Counted from the first letter of the stretch, positions 17,628 to 25,768 are shown. The stretch: 64,000 nt of DNA from Bradyrhizobium lablabi (GCF_018131005.1 NZ_JAFCJK010000017.1:1-64000); one strand, 5' to 3'. The notes: generated by a model not told the origin, from the sequence alone. A program made the numbers and translations.

Positions 17628-19349
17628 CTAACCTTTGGCCCGATCCTCCCAATCGTCCCACTCGACGTCATTCATTTCCAGGTAACGGGAAACGGCAGCG
17701 CCAATGGTTGGGAAGAAGTACTTTTCGCCGAGCAGTGCAACCAAGCCAAATCTCTTCAGCTTGTCCTTGACGGGGTCCTTGAGCTCGGCAAAGCAAAGCT
17801 CGATGCCCCGCGCTTGCAACGCAGCGTCCAGTTCGGCGACGATATCTCCGGCCGTAATGTCGACGCTGGTGACCGGTTCGGCAGCAACGACCAGCCAACG
17901 CGCTTGTGTCGGTGATTTCGCAACCGCCTCGAGCGCGCGCTCCTTGAAGAATTCAGCATTTGCGAAGAAGAGAGGCGCGTCCCAGCGAAACAGGACCAGT
18001 CCGGGGATCTGACGCGCAGCCGGATATCTGGTGATGTCGTGATAGCCTTTAACGCCGTCGGCGCGTCCCAAAACGGCAAAGTGCGGACGCCAGCCGTCCC
18101 ATAGGAATTCGGCGATCGCGATGGCGATGGCGAGACATACTCCCGGTATCACTCCGAACACTGCTACACCGATCAAGCAGGCGATCGACAGCCAGAACTC
18201 CCACTGCTGAATGCGGTAGATTCGCTTGAGGTCGGTGACCTCAATCAAGCTGATCGCCGCGGCGATCACCACGGCGGCCAGTGCAGCCTCGGGCAAATGC
18301 TGGAGAAGATTTGGTGCCGCAAGCAGGAGGAGGGCGATGGCAAGCGCGCCAACGACGCCGGTGAGTTGGGTGCGGGCGCCCGCGGCTTCTGCAACTGGAG
18401 TGCGCGAGCCGCTGCTGCTGACCGGAAAGCCGTGAAAGAGGCCGGTTGCCAGATTGGCCACGCCGAGTCCCACCATCTCCTGGTTTGGATCGACACGGTC
18501 GCCCAACCGAGCGGCATAGGCACGCGAAAGTACGCTGGTGTCGGCGAACGACACCAGCGCGATCGCGCAACCGCCGACCAGGACCGGGACTAGATCACTG
18601 TAATCGATCCAGGGAATGGCGAACCCCGGCAGACCCTGTGGCAGAGGACCCAGGACCGTCACGCCGTGGCGGGCTCCCAGGTTGAACATGCCGACAACGA
18701 CTGCTGCTCCGACCACTGCGATCAGAATGCCTGGCATCCGCCTGTTGTTCTGCAACAGCAGAATCACGATCAACGTGGTGAGCCCAATTCCAGATGCGAC
18801 CAAGTTCACTCTTCCTTCGAAGATCGCGCCGGCGATCCTCCACAGGCTCCGCATTGGTCCTTCGCTCTCGATAGAGAAGCCGAGCAACTTTGGAAGCTGA
18901 CTGATCAATACAGTCAAGGCAATTCCATTCATGTAGCCGTAGCGTATCGGCTTGGAGAGAAGCTCGGTCACGAAACCGAGGCGCGCGATGCCTGCGAGAA
19001 TGCAGACTACCCCCGAAACGATAGCCATCATGCTTGCCAAGGTTATGGTGCGAAGCGGATTGCCACCGGAATGCGGAACGACGACGCTGAGGATGACGGC
19101 CGCCAGAGCCGAGTCCGGGCCCAGGACGAGGATACGGCTTGGACCGAATACCGCGTAGGCCAGTAGCGGGACGATCGTCGCGTATAGACCGTAGATCCCC
19201 GGCAAACCCGAGGCTTCCGCATACGCAATGCCGATCGGCACCAGCATCGCCGCGAGTACGAGCCCCGCAACGCAATCGTGCCGCAGCCACTCGGCCTCAT
19301 AGCGACTGAAAGCGTCGAGCCCTGGCAGCCAGTGCAGCCAATGCTTCAT
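17628..19349 (-). CDS. SulP-family anion transporter with C-terminal STAS domain
   Basis: 573 residues from MKHWLHWLPGLDAF; GGGAGGG lies about 9 bases upstream, so a longer reading is not preferred. Residues about 15-430 are the SulP transmembrane core with the family signature near the start (PIGIAYAEASGLPGIYGLYA) and 10-14 helices. Residues about 450-560 are a cytoplasmic STAS domain. It should move sulfate, bicarbonate or another small anion across the inner membrane; the substrate cannot be read from sequence. It lies between two Usp genes. No clear FixK box precedes its start, though it sits inside the oxygen module. Confidence 0.92.
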   Translation of the reverse strand: MKHWLHWLPGLDAFSRYEAEWLRHDCVAGLVLAAMLVPIGIAYAEASGLPGIYGLYATIVPLLAYAVFGPSRILVLGPDSALAAVILSVVVPHSGGNPLRTITLASMMAIVSGVVCILAGIARLGFVTELLSKPIRYGYMNGIALTVLISQLPKLLGFSIESEGPMRSLWRIAGAIFEGRVNLVASGIGLTTLIVILLLQNNRRMPGILIAVVGAAVVVGMFNLGARHGVTVLGPLPQGLPGFAIPWIDYSDLVPVLVGGCAIALVSFADTSVLSRAYAARLGDRVDPNQEMVGLGVANLATGLFHGFPVSSSGSRTPVAEAAGARTQLTGVVGALAIALLLLAAPNLLQHLPEAALAAVVIAAAISLIEVTDLKRIYRIQQWEFWLSIACLIGVAVFGVIPGVCLAIAIAIAEFLWDGWRPHFAVLGRADGVKGYHDITRYPAARQIPGLVLFRWDAPLFFANAEFFKERALEAVAKSPTQARWLVVAAEPVTSVDITAGDIVAELDAALQARGIELCFAELKDPVKDKLKRFGLVALLGEKYFFPTIGAAVSRYLEMNDVEWDDWEDRAKG

Positions 19350-19580
19350 TTGGCGATCCCTCCCAAACCGGGCCGCGCTCGCAAGCCGCGAGGCATAGAT
19401 CTCGGTGTTGCGCGAACGGGTCCCCATCAGCCACACGCCTTCAATAATGTCGATGGGAGCCAGCGTGCCCTGGAAAGCCGTCTTTGAAAATTCAGGACCG
19501 TGCCCAGGATAGATGCGGAGGTTCGGCCCCGGCGAGTACCGTGGGCGCTTGCAGGGAGCAATCCGCAGGCATGCTCGGTG

Positions 19581-20417
19581 TCAATGCGACATCATCGTCG
19601 GCACCGTCATGCAGTGCAGCATATCCCGAGTCACACCGCCGAGGAGCCGCTCCTGCAAGCGTGAGTGCCCGTATCCGCCCATCACGAGCAGATCAAGTCG
19701 TCGATCTGCGGCGACGGAAAGGATCGTCGGCTGGATTTCGGAACGTGCGGAGGGAAATCTCACCAATTCCGCGGTCAAGTCTTTTAGCGCCAAGTGCCGG
19801 ACCAACTGTTCCGGGCGGACTCCATCCGGGATCGCACCGGAGTCGTCGATCGTGATCACCGTGAGCGCCTCCGCCTTCTCGATCAACGGCATTGCGTCCC
19901 GCAATGCGCGGCTGGCGAGGCGACTTCCATCCCAGCAGATCCCGATGCGTCGTGGCGAGAATGGCCCGCGGAACGTGTAGGGCATGAACAGCACGGGGCC
20001 GCCTGACTCGAAGAGGAGTTCCCTGGAAAGGTCGTTGTCGAACGTCGATCCTTCGAAATCGGGTTGCAACGCAATCGTGAGATCATGCAGCCGTGCCGCC
20101 GCGCTTGCGATGGCGAGCGCTTCTACTGGAATGGCGCTGATCGTGCGGCAGTTGTAGTGCAGTCCCGAATTCCTGGCGCTCGTCTCAAACACGTTAATTG
20201 CAGTTTCCGCGCGCTCGATCGCATGGATGCGCTGTTCCTCGAAGACCAGAGTCGTGGCCGGGATCCCCGCGGCCCCGATCGGAATATGTGCCGGCTCATA
20301 ACCGATCGCCAACGCGTCGATGCGAGCCCTGCAGGCCATGGCCAGGAAGATCGATCCGTCGACGACCGGCTGAGCCGGTCGTTCGGAGGGTACAAGTGCC
20401 AGCAAGCTCCTGAACAT
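19581..20417 (-). CDS. universal stress protein, tandem Usp domains
   Basis: 278 residues starting MFRSLLALVPSERPAQPVVD. The N-terminal Usp-like half (1-145) lacks the nucleotide motif. The C-terminal half (about 155-278) has RRIGICWDGSRLASRALRD and VMGGYGHSRLQERLLGGVTR, the ATP-binding signature. It is close in layout and wording to the Usp at 24860-25693, pointing to duplication. A FixK-type box (20476-20489) is centred 66 bases upstream of the start. Cytoplasmic; likely role in survival under low oxygen. Confidence 0.92.
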   Translation of the reverse strand: MFRSLLALVPSERPAQPVVDGSIFLAMACRARIDALAIGYEPAHIPIGAAGIPATTLVFEEQRIHAIERAETAINVFETSARNSGLHYNCRTISAIPVEALAIASAAARLHDLTIALQPDFEGSTFDNDLSRELLFESGGPVLFMPYTFRGPFSPRRIGICWDGSRLASRALRDAMPLIEKAEALTVITIDDSGAIPDGVRPEQLVRHLALKDLTAELVRFPSARSEIQPTILSVAADRRLDLLVMGGYGHSRLQERLLGGVTRDMLHCMTVPTMMSH

Positions 20418-20475
20418 GGTTGCTCCTTTCGACCAGCAGGGAGTGGCATAGAAGCAGGAACTGACCTTTGGCGTA

Positions 20476-20489
20476 TTGATCCAGGTCAG
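20476..20489. promoter_or_regulatory. FNR/FixK-type box for the Usp gene on the left
   Basis: TTGATCCAGGTCAG is TTGAT-N4-GTCA with one end mismatch. Its centre is 66 bases before the minus-strand Usp start at 20417. Confidence 0.6.
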
Positions 20490-20507
20490 GAAGTATCGCG
20501 TTGAGGG

Positions 20508-20521
20508 TTGACGTGCATCAA
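20508..20521. promoter_or_regulatory. FNR/FixK-type box for the CBS gene on the right
   Basis: TTGACGTGCATCAA is a full TTGAC-N4-ATCAA dyad. Its centre is 68 bases before the CBS start at 20583. It lies 32 bases from the preceding box, so two FixK dimers could serve this divergent pair. Confidence 0.68.
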
Positions 20522-20582
20522 GCGCGGGCGAGGTCGTCGCTGTAGAATCGCGAACGTGGCCAGGAATTCGATGGAGGATGTC

Positions 20583-21050
20583 ATGTTAGCCGCCGACGTC
20601 ATGCGAACCTCGTTCGCGACGATTAGATCGGGCGCGCCGTTGCTCGATGCCGTCCGCCTCTTGCTTGAGACCAATCAACGCGGCTTGCCGGTGCTCGACG
20701 ACACCGAATCCCTGGTTGGCGTGATTTCCGAGGGCGATTTTCTTCATCGCCGCGAGCTGGGAGTGCACCTCCCCGAAGGGTTTTGGGTCGAATGGCTGGT
20801 TGGAAGAGAGGAAGGGCAGCTTGTCCGTGAGCGGGCCAGAGCCCTTCGCGTTGATGCCGTGATGAGCCGCAAGCCCGTCTGCGTCGACGAGAAGGCTACC
20901 GTAAGCGAGATCGTTGCCGAAATGGACAATCATCAGATCTCGCAGGTGCTCGTGGTTCGCGACCGGCGGGTCGTCGGCATCGCTGGCCGCGTGCAGTTGC
21001 TCGCGGCGCTTGAGCGATGTCTCAGAAAATCGACCACGTTGGATCGATGA
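20583..21050 (+). CDS. CBS-domain-pair protein
   Basis: 155 residues from MLAADVMRTSFAT; GGAGG five bases upstream picks this ATG rather than the one 12 bases earlier. Two CBS motifs: residues about 5-60 (LLDAVRLLLETNQRGLPVLD, then LVGVISEGDFLHR) and about 95-150 (VMSRKPVCVDEKATVSEIV). Between them is a linker with WLVGREEGQLVRERAR, shared with the CBS-BON protein at 23703. Such stand-alone CBS pairs bind adenine nucleotides and often accompany Usp genes in hypoxia regulons. Partner unknown. Confidence 0.9.
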   Translation: MLAADVMRTSFATIRSGAPLLDAVRLLLETNQRGLPVLDDTESLVGVISEGDFLHRRELGVHLPEGFWVEWLVGREEGQLVRERARALRVDAVMSRKPVCVDEKATVSEIVAEMDNHQISQVLVVRDRRVVGIAGRVQLLAALERCLRKSTTLDR

Positions 21051-21069
21051 TGATGATGCCGTAACGTGT

Positions 21070-21083
21070 TTGATCAGGATCAA
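21070..21083. promoter_or_regulatory. perfect FNR/FixK-type box
   Basis: TTGATCAGGATCAA matches the TTGAT-N4-ATCAA consensus exactly. Its centre is 64.5 bases before the start of the DUF2892 gene at 21141. Confidence 0.75.
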
Positions 21084-21140
21084 AAGCTCCGGGTTCCGGT
21101 CGGTCCATTATGAGTTTCCATCAAAGGAGGCAACACTGCC

Positions 21141-21353
21141 ATGACGCGCAACGTTGGACGCCTCGATCAGTACGTCCGGATCGTCATTGGCCTGGCTCTG
21201 ATCGCCTATGCAGTGAAGGATGGCTCGCTTGGACCGGGTTGGCTGGTCGCGGGAGCGGTGGGTTTGGTTCTGCTTGCGACTGCCTTCATTTCGTATTGTC
21301 CGCTCTACACCTTGTTGGGAGTGGACACACGGCGCAGGCCCGATCCTGTCTGA
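21141..21353 (+). CDS. DUF2892 (YgaP-like) inner-membrane protein
   Basis: 70 residues with AAAGGAGG ten bases before the ATG. The N-terminal MTRNVGRLDQYVRIVIGLAL, a second helix (WLVAGAVGLVLLATAFIS), and the conserved CPLYTLLGVDT end mark the DUF2892 or YgaP transmembrane domain, usually two helices with a Cys-Pro near the second. In YgaP the domain anchors a rhodanese; here it stands alone. A perfect FixK box upstream indicates oxygen control. A role in sulfur or persulfide chemistry is only a guess from the family. Confidence 0.88.
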   Translation: MTRNVGRLDQYVRIVIGLALIAYAVKDGSLGPGWLVAGAVGLVLLATAFISYCPLYTLLGVDTRRRPDPV

Positions 21354-21369
21354 GAGCTCGGCGACGATT

Positions 21370-21636
21370 ATGGACATGAACCTGACTCTTTCCGGGCTGC
21401 GGGCGCGACTCAATCGTCTCGATGAAGGGACTATTCTAAGAATCTCGGAACACGATTACGAGCGGCTGTTTGGGATCAACCATTTTGCGGCAGCTCGCGT
21501 CGCTCAATTTGCCAAGGAGCACAATTGTCTGACTGTCCCGGGAACGGACGCGGTGTATTTTCGAAAACAGTTCGATGACCCTGCAATTCGACCAAAGCCC
21601 GTTGATCTTGACCCTCATCAAGGCCGAGACCTCTAA
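21370..21636 (+). CDS. conserved hypothetical protein, 88 residues
   Basis: Starts MDMNLTLSGLRARLNRLDEG, 16 bases after the DUF2892 stop, probably in the same transcript. It is a soluble protein whose central stretch (YERLFGINHFAAARVAQFAK, then TVPGTDAVYFRK) looks helix-rich then strand-like, and it has no known domain. The 3' end overlaps the FixK-type box for the next gene. An alternative start lies two codons later. Membership of the low-oxygen group is inferred from position. Confidence 0.72.
   Translation: MDMNLTLSGLRARLNRLDEGTILRISEHDYERLFGINHFAAARVAQFAKEHNCLTVPGTDAVYFRKQFDDPAIRPKPVDLDPHQGRDL
21608..21621. promoter_or_regulatory. FNR/FixK-type box inside the end of the preceding gene
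   Basis: TTGACCCTCATCAA is a full TTGAC-N4-ATCAA dyad. Its centre is 62.5 bases before the ATG of the phasin-like gene at 21677, matching the other boxes in spacing. Confidence 0.62.
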
Positions 21637-21676
21637 ACCGATGTTAAATGGTTGTGGTTAGGTTCTGGAGACAGCC

Positions 21677-22127
21677 ATGACGAAGATTTTCATCAACTGC
21701 GGTAGCAGACAGGATTGCCAAGATCGCGGAGCATCCACAGGGCGCCGTAGAAAGCGACCTTCTCGCGACTGATATGGCGTCGCGACTTATCAGGGCGAAC
21801 CGATATGCTGTCTCGCTCTTCAGCAGCGCGCGAAACGTGCTGCTGGACGAAATGTTCTTCGTAGGCGATGAAATTGTCGAGCGGATCGTCGCCGACACCT
21901 CGATCTTCAACGAGTTGCTCGCCAAGCTGGCGCAAGCGCACTCGATCCGGGACTACGGCACCGTGTACCAGGAGTGCACTAGACATCAGTTGGAATTCAT
22001 TCGCCGGGACATGGAGCGGATCCTGAAACACAGCGATCGTACGATGGGCAACACCGCAAAGTTGTTCGAGACTTGGCGGAGCAACGGAGCATCTTCTCCG
22101 TTGGAGGAAGTTGGGAAGCGGGCGTAG
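21677..22127 (+). pseudogene. phasin-like protein with an apparent 5' frameshift
   Basis: GGAG six bases before an ATG at 21677 opens MTKIFINC, which soon runs into a stop. One frame over, the text is open and coherent: VADRIAKIAEHPQGAVESDL, then MASRLIRANRYAVSLFSSAR (from 21774) to TGA at 22125-22127. Deleting one base at about 21700 would give one protein of about 149 residues. The helical segment IVADTSIFNELLAKLAQAHS followed by YQECTRHQLEFIRRDMER resembles phasins, which coat polyhydroxyalkanoate granules. It is either truncated to start at 21774, or a sequence error hides an intact gene. A FixK box precedes it. Confidence 0.6.
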
Positions 22128-22338
22128 GGCCCGCACGCCGAATCGGGGGCAGACAGCCCGGCTGTGCAGACGCGCGAGATGAGCGTCGAATGCCGAAGCG
22201 ACGCTCCGGATCAGGAATTCCGTGCCACTGCTTACTGACAGCGGTCATCGACCACGGTCACACCGGTCACGGCGCCATCCGCGATGAGGGTTGCGCTCGC
22301 GGGAAATCAATTGAGGCGGACTTGTGCTCTTGGCCTTC

Positions 22339-23016
22339 TTACGCCGTGGTAAGGCGATTGAGCATCGCACGATTGCGCAGCTCAACCCGGCGTGAGGTCG
22401 GCAGAGCAATCACGCCGCTCTGCTCAAGTTGGGTGAAAGTGCGTGAGACCGTTTCTATCGTCAGGCCAAGGTAGTCGGCGATATCCTGTCGCGACATGGG
22501 AAGCTCGATGGCGGCATTCTTTTTGGCACGGCGAGCCATATCGAGCAGGAATCCGATTACCCGCTCCTCCGCGCTGCTGATCAGAAGCATCAGATGTTCC
22601 TGAAAGCGGCGCAGCTCCAACGCCGTAGCGTCCCAGAGCTGGCGCGCGAGGTCCCTTTCGTGGCTGGCGCGCACGATGAGCGCGTTCCGCTTGACCACCA
22701 TGACCTGGGTTTCGCAGATCGCCTCTGCCGAAGAGATGTGGGTATCGCTGGCCTCGAAGCCGAAGATGTCTCCAGGCAGGTAAAACGCAGCGATCTGCCG
22801 ACGCCCGTCCTCCAGAATCTTGTAGGTTCGCACAGCGCCTGACACAACCTGATAGAGGTATTCCGCAGCCTCGTCCTCGCCGTAGATCTCGGTATTCCGG
22901 CCGAACCGCATTGGCGTCCCGATCATCCCGAACGGCCCCTGGCTGCGAGCTTGCTCGCGCAAGACGCTGGTTGGATGACGGCTGATCTCGAGAGAAACGG
23001 CGGCCTCGGTCTGCAT
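22339..23016 (-). CDS. fixK: FixK-type Crp/Fnr transcriptional regulator
   Basis: 225 residues. Residues about 35-140 are the cNMP-like beta-barrel (YLYQVVSGAVRTYKILEDGR, then FYLPGDIFGF), followed by the dimer helix and a winged HTH at about 170-215 (SRQDIADYLGLTIETVSRTF). The ExxSR in the recognition helix is the Fnr/FixK type that reads TTGAT. It has a single Cys, in EAICETQ, and no N-terminal Cys cluster, so it cannot hold an Fnr-type [4Fe-4S] centre and should depend on FixLJ for its oxygen signal. FixJ-like half-sites lie 78-109 bases upstream. Its likely targets are the boxes at 16-36 kb. Confidence 0.9.
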   Translation of the reverse strand: MQTEAAVSLEISRHPTSVLREQARSQGPFGMIGTPMRFGRNTEIYGEDEAAEYLYQVVSGAVRTYKILEDGRRQIAAFYLPGDIFGFEASDTHISSAEAICETQVMVVKRNALIVRASHERDLARQLWDATALELRRFQEHLMLLISSAEERVIGFLLDMARRAKKNAAIELPMSRQDIADYLGLTIETVSRTFTQLEQSGVIALPTSRRVELRNRAMLNRLTTA

Positions 23017-23093
23017 GGCGGCACTCCATCGTGGGAAGATCGATAGACGGAGATTGACCGCTGCTAACGAACCGGGAAACTTGGATGTTTCCC

Positions 23094-23125
23094 CTAAGTA
23101 GAAGCCACTACGTAATGATACGTAG
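23094..23125. promoter_or_regulatory. cluster of FixJ-like half-sites upstream of fixK
   Basis: CTAAGTAG (23094-23101), then an inverted repeat CTACGTA-ATGA-TACGTAG (23108-23125). Each arm fits seven of eight positions of the FixJ half-site as I recall it from in-vitro selection (GTAMGTAG). They sit 78-109 bases before the fixK start, as expected for an activator upstream of -35. Confidence 0.55.
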
Positions 23126-23145
23126 GCCGCCGCGCGAAAGCGCCT

Positions 23146-23397
23146 TCATTTGGCGCGACGACCTTCGTCGCTCGGATCGTCCGGCACTACGCCAAACGTC
23201 CTCAGCACGGTGGTTCTGGTTTCCGGATACCCGGTGCGGACGATTGCGACCGCACCCGTATGGCCGAATATCTTCCACAAGTGCTTGGCGTGCTCTATCG
23301 CGGACGCGGGGGTGGTGCATTTGAACTGTTTGCCAGCGACGAGTCCATGATCGGTTAGGTCGTACGGAACCGCAATGAAATGCGTGATCTCATCCAT
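23146..23397 (-). CDS. conserved hypothetical protein, 83 residues
   Basis: MDEITHFIAVPYDLTDHGLV begins a compact alpha/beta sequence (ASAIEHAKHLWKIFGHTGAV, then AIVRTGYPETRTTVLRTFG). No cysteine motif, signal or membrane segment. The style is that of small conserved rhizobial proteins found near Usp and CBS genes. The start of fixK and the FixJ-like sites are on its 3' side, so its terminator region would overlap the fixK promoter. No FixK box was seen in its own upstream 100 bases. Function unknown. Confidence 0.82.
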   Translation of the reverse strand: MDEITHFIAVPYDLTDHGLVAGKQFKCTTPASAIEHAKHLWKIFGHTGAVAIVRTGYPETRTTVLRTFGVVPDDPSDEGRRAK

Positions 23398-23512
23398 GGA
23401 TGTTTCTCCGGAGCTCCTCAGCTCATCTTAACGCTGGGCGCGTCACCGCACGAGAGGCGTTGATGGGCCGCGTGGGTCTCCGCCTTCCTCGGTTGGACGC
23501 CCATCAGCAACG

Positions 23513-23680
23513 CTAGGCCGCCTTCTCTGGAGGGTAGGAGGCGCGCGTACTGGCTTGATCCTGGTTTTGCTGCTCACGTTGCCAACGCGTGGTGCTGCGG
23601 TCGACCAAAGCCAGCACGAGAGCGAAGGACGAGAAGATCAAGCAGACGAGCGCGACGACGATCAGTGAATCCATCGGCAT
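23513..23680 (-). CDS. small membrane protein, 55 residues
   Basis: Starts MPMDSLIVVALVCLIFSSFA with AGGAA about 9 bases upstream. One transmembrane helix (residues 5-25) is followed by a basic cytosolic segment (DRSTTRWQREQQNQ) and a flexible tail. It lies 22 bases after the CBS-BON gene and is probably its operon partner under the FixK box at 24479. Short single-helix proteins of this type in rhizobia have no assigned role. Confidence 0.78.
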   Translation of the reverse strand: MPMDSLIVVALVCLIFSSFALVLALVDRSTTRWQREQQNQDQASTRASYPPEKAA

Positions 23681-23702
23681 GTTGCGGTATTCCTGTTTCT
23701 GG

Positions 23703-24425
23703 CTAGCCGGCAGCCTTGATGTCCTCGGGCGATTCGACGTAGTAGCCGGAGTAACCGTCGACGAAGCAGAGATGATCGTGAACCTCTTTGACGCCTGACA
23801 TGTTTTCGGCCAGCACGATCGCGGCCTGGCGTGCGCGTTCATCGAAGATCAAGCCGTATAGGTGCACGACGCCATTGCGCACCCACACCTGGAAGCCGGC
23901 AGGTCGCCAGGCCGTGGCACTGATGTCGCGCACGATGCGGTCGCGGATGTGACTGTCGTCGGCGGTCGGGTCGGGGACGTCCCGCGCCATTGAGGCAACC
24001 GCCTGCAAAATGTCGGCCCTGGTGACGATACCGACCATGGTCTTGTCGTTCACAACCGGCAGTCGCTTCACGCCGTGCTTCTGCATGAGATGCACGATTT
24101 CATCGAGCGGCGTCTGTTCTTCGACCGTGATCGGATTCGTCGTCATCACATCTTCGACCTCGCGGCCCCGCTCATGGACAAAATCCGTGGCCGCGCGGCC
24201 GACGCCCGTGAAGAGCTCCAGCCAGGCCGAACGTTTGCGTCCGGTACCGATCTCGGCGCGCTGCAGGAAATCTCCTTCGGACACCATGCCCCTGAGAGTG
24301 CCATCCTCGTCCAGCACCGGCAGGCCGCTGACGTGACATCGCAACATGATGTTGGCGGCCTCCAGGATCGATGTATGCGGGCTGACGCCTATGACGTGCT
24401 TGGTCATGATCTGATGCGCGCGCAT
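23703..24425 (-). CDS. CBS-pair protein with C-terminal BON domain
   Basis: 240 residues from MRAHQIMTKHVIGVSPHTSI; GGAGGT lies 5 bases before this ATG. CBS1 is at about 7-65, CBS2 at about 95-150 (DVMTTNPITVEEQTPLDEIV, then MVGIVTRADIL), and BON at about 160-230 (IRDRIVRDISATAW, WVRNGVVHLYGLIFDERARQ). The CBS part resembles the protein at 20583, including the W-rich linker. BON domains usually bind phospholipid or associate with membranes, so this may tie adenylate sensing to the membrane. A FixK box is centred 60 bases upstream. Confidence 0.92.
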   Translation of the reverse strand: MRAHQIMTKHVIGVSPHTSILEAANIMLRCHVSGLPVLDEDGTLRGMVSEGDFLQRAEIGTGRKRSAWLELFTGVGRAATDFVHERGREVEDVMTTNPITVEEQTPLDEIVHLMQKHGVKRLPVVNDKTMVGIVTRADILQAVASMARDVPDPTADDSHIRDRIVRDISATAWRPAGFQVWVRNGVVHLYGLIFDERARQAAIVLAENMSGVKEVHDHLCFVDGYSGYYVESPEDIKAAG

Positions 24426-24478
24426 GTCGGACCTCCGAGTTGGAAAGCCGAATAATAGGACCGTGTGCGCGCGACACA

Positions 24479-24492
24479 TTGACCTGGCTCAA
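24479..24492. promoter_or_regulatory. FNR/FixK-type box
   Basis: TTGACCTGGCTCAA has one mismatch to TTGAC-N4-RTCAA. Its centre is 60 bases before the CBS-BON start at 24425, and it overlaps the end of the cytochrome c gene. Confidence 0.6.
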
Positions 24493-24857
24493 CGGCCCGC
24501 TTTACCGCTCTCCAGCGATTTCAGGAACAGGATGAAATCATTGACCTGGTCCGGCTCGAACCTGAACTGGGGCATCGTCGGATGGCCAGTGACAATTCCT
24601 TCCGCCAGTGCTTCTTGCAGCATTTCGACCGGGTAACGCTCGTGCAACGTTCGGAACGGCGGCGCGATCTTCAGCGGGCTCGGGCTCACCTTGTCGATGG
24701 AGTGACAGCGGGCGCAGTAGACCCCCGCGAGGCGGCGGCCCTGTTCCTGGTCGGCGTCGGCGGGTGTCGGCAGTGCGCCGATCGCGGCGACTGCGATCAG
24801 GCCGGTGCCGATTGTATGCAGAAAGTACCTGGCGGCATGTCTCATGGGCAGTCTCAT
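24489..24857 (-). CDS. small periplasmic c-type cytochrome
   Basis: 122 residues from MRLPMRHAARYFLHTIG. Residues 1-35 are a signal peptide ending near ADA. One heme-attachment site, CARCH, is at 48-52, and a Met ligand candidate is in TMPQFRF (about residue 95), as in class I monoheme cytochromes. It lies 2 bases after the Usp gene at 24860-25693, so the two are almost surely co-transcribed. It should carry electrons in the periplasm; its donor and acceptor are not in the window. The start is chosen to match the signal peptide. Confidence 0.9.
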   Translation of the reverse strand: MRLPMRHAARYFLHTIGTGLIAVAAIGALPTPADADQEQGRRLAGVYCARCHSIDKVSPSPLKIAPPFRTLHERYPVEMLQEALAEGIVTGHPTMPQFRFEPDQVNDFILFLKSLESGKAGR

Positions 24858-24859
24858 GC

Positions 24860-25693
24860 TTAGTGCGACATCAGGACCGGAACAGTCATCGCGCGAAGCA
24901 TGTCGCGCGTTGCGCCACCGAGCAGCGTTTCCTGCAGGCGGGAGTGGCCGTATCCGCCCATCACCAGGAGATCCAGTGTTTCGTCCGTTGCGATCGACAG
25001 CAGGATCGGCTGGACCTCTGACCGGGATGCCGGGAGCGACGCAACCTTTGCAGGAAGCCCCGACCTTGCGAGGTACTTCACCAAATGGTCGGCGGAGTCC
25101 TCCGGCGGGACAGTGTCCGAGGAGATGATGGTGATGATGGTTAGGGCATCGGCTTCGCGCAGCAGCGGCATCGCGTCGTGCACCGCGCGCGCGGCCAGGC
25201 GGCTGCCGTCCCAGCAAATTCCAATTCGCCTGGCGCAAAACGCACCGTGAAAGGTGTACGGCATGTACAGGACGGGACCGCCGGCCTGGAACAGAATATC
25301 CTGGGGGATGGTGTCATCGTAGCTGTCATGGTGGGTCTGAGGCTGTGTCACGACGGTCAGGTCGTGGAGTCGCGCATTTGCGCAGATGATCGCGCTTGCT
25401 TCGACGGGAGGTGCACTGACCGCGCGGGTCGCGTAGGAGATATCCGCGTTCCTTGCCTCGAGATCAAAAACGCGCAATGCCGCTTCGGCTCGCTCAAGCG
25501 CCTGCGCATGTTCGGCCTCGAAGATCGCAGCGACGGCCGCGCCGCCTTCGACAAGTGCAAGATTGGTCATCGCGTAGCCGATCGCGATCGCGTCGAGATG
25601 TGCGCCCGTGCTGACGGCAAGCGAGATTGAGCCGTCCACTGCGGGCCGCAACGACCGTTCCGTGGGAATGTGAACCAGTATGTTCCTGAACAT
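24860..25693 (-). CDS. universal stress protein, tandem Usp domains
   Basis: 277 residues from MFRNILVHIPTERSLRPAVD; an earlier in-frame ATG would add 25 unrelated residues. Like its paralogue at 19581-20417 it has a degenerate first Usp half and a second half with RRIGICWDGSRLAARAVHD and VMGGYGHSRLQETLLGGATR. An imperfect FixK box is centred 68 bases upstream. It leads a two-gene unit with cytochrome c, linking stress protection with respiration under low oxygen. Confidence 0.92.
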   Translation of the reverse strand: MFRNILVHIPTERSLRPAVDGSISLAVSTGAHLDAIAIGYAMTNLALVEGGAAVAAIFEAEHAQALERAEAALRVFDLEARNADISYATRAVSAPPVEASAIICANARLHDLTVVTQPQTHHDSYDDTIPQDILFQAGGPVLYMPYTFHGAFCARRIGICWDGSRLAARAVHDAMPLLREADALTIITIISSDTVPPEDSADHLVKYLARSGLPAKVASLPASRSEVQPILLSIATDETLDLLVMGGYGHSRLQETLLGGATRDMLRAMTVPVLMSH

Positions 25694-25754
25694 GGCCGTT
25701 CTCCATGGATGAAATCGTTGTTGTCCATCAGAGCACGGGTCGGCGCGAGACATT

Positions 25755-25768
25755 TTGATCCGCCTCAT
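25755..25768. promoter_or_regulatory. imperfect FNR/FixK-type box
   Basis: TTGATCCGCCTCAT has a perfect left half and a weak right half. Its centre is 68 bases before the Usp start at 25693, the usual distance in this module. Confidence 0.45.
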
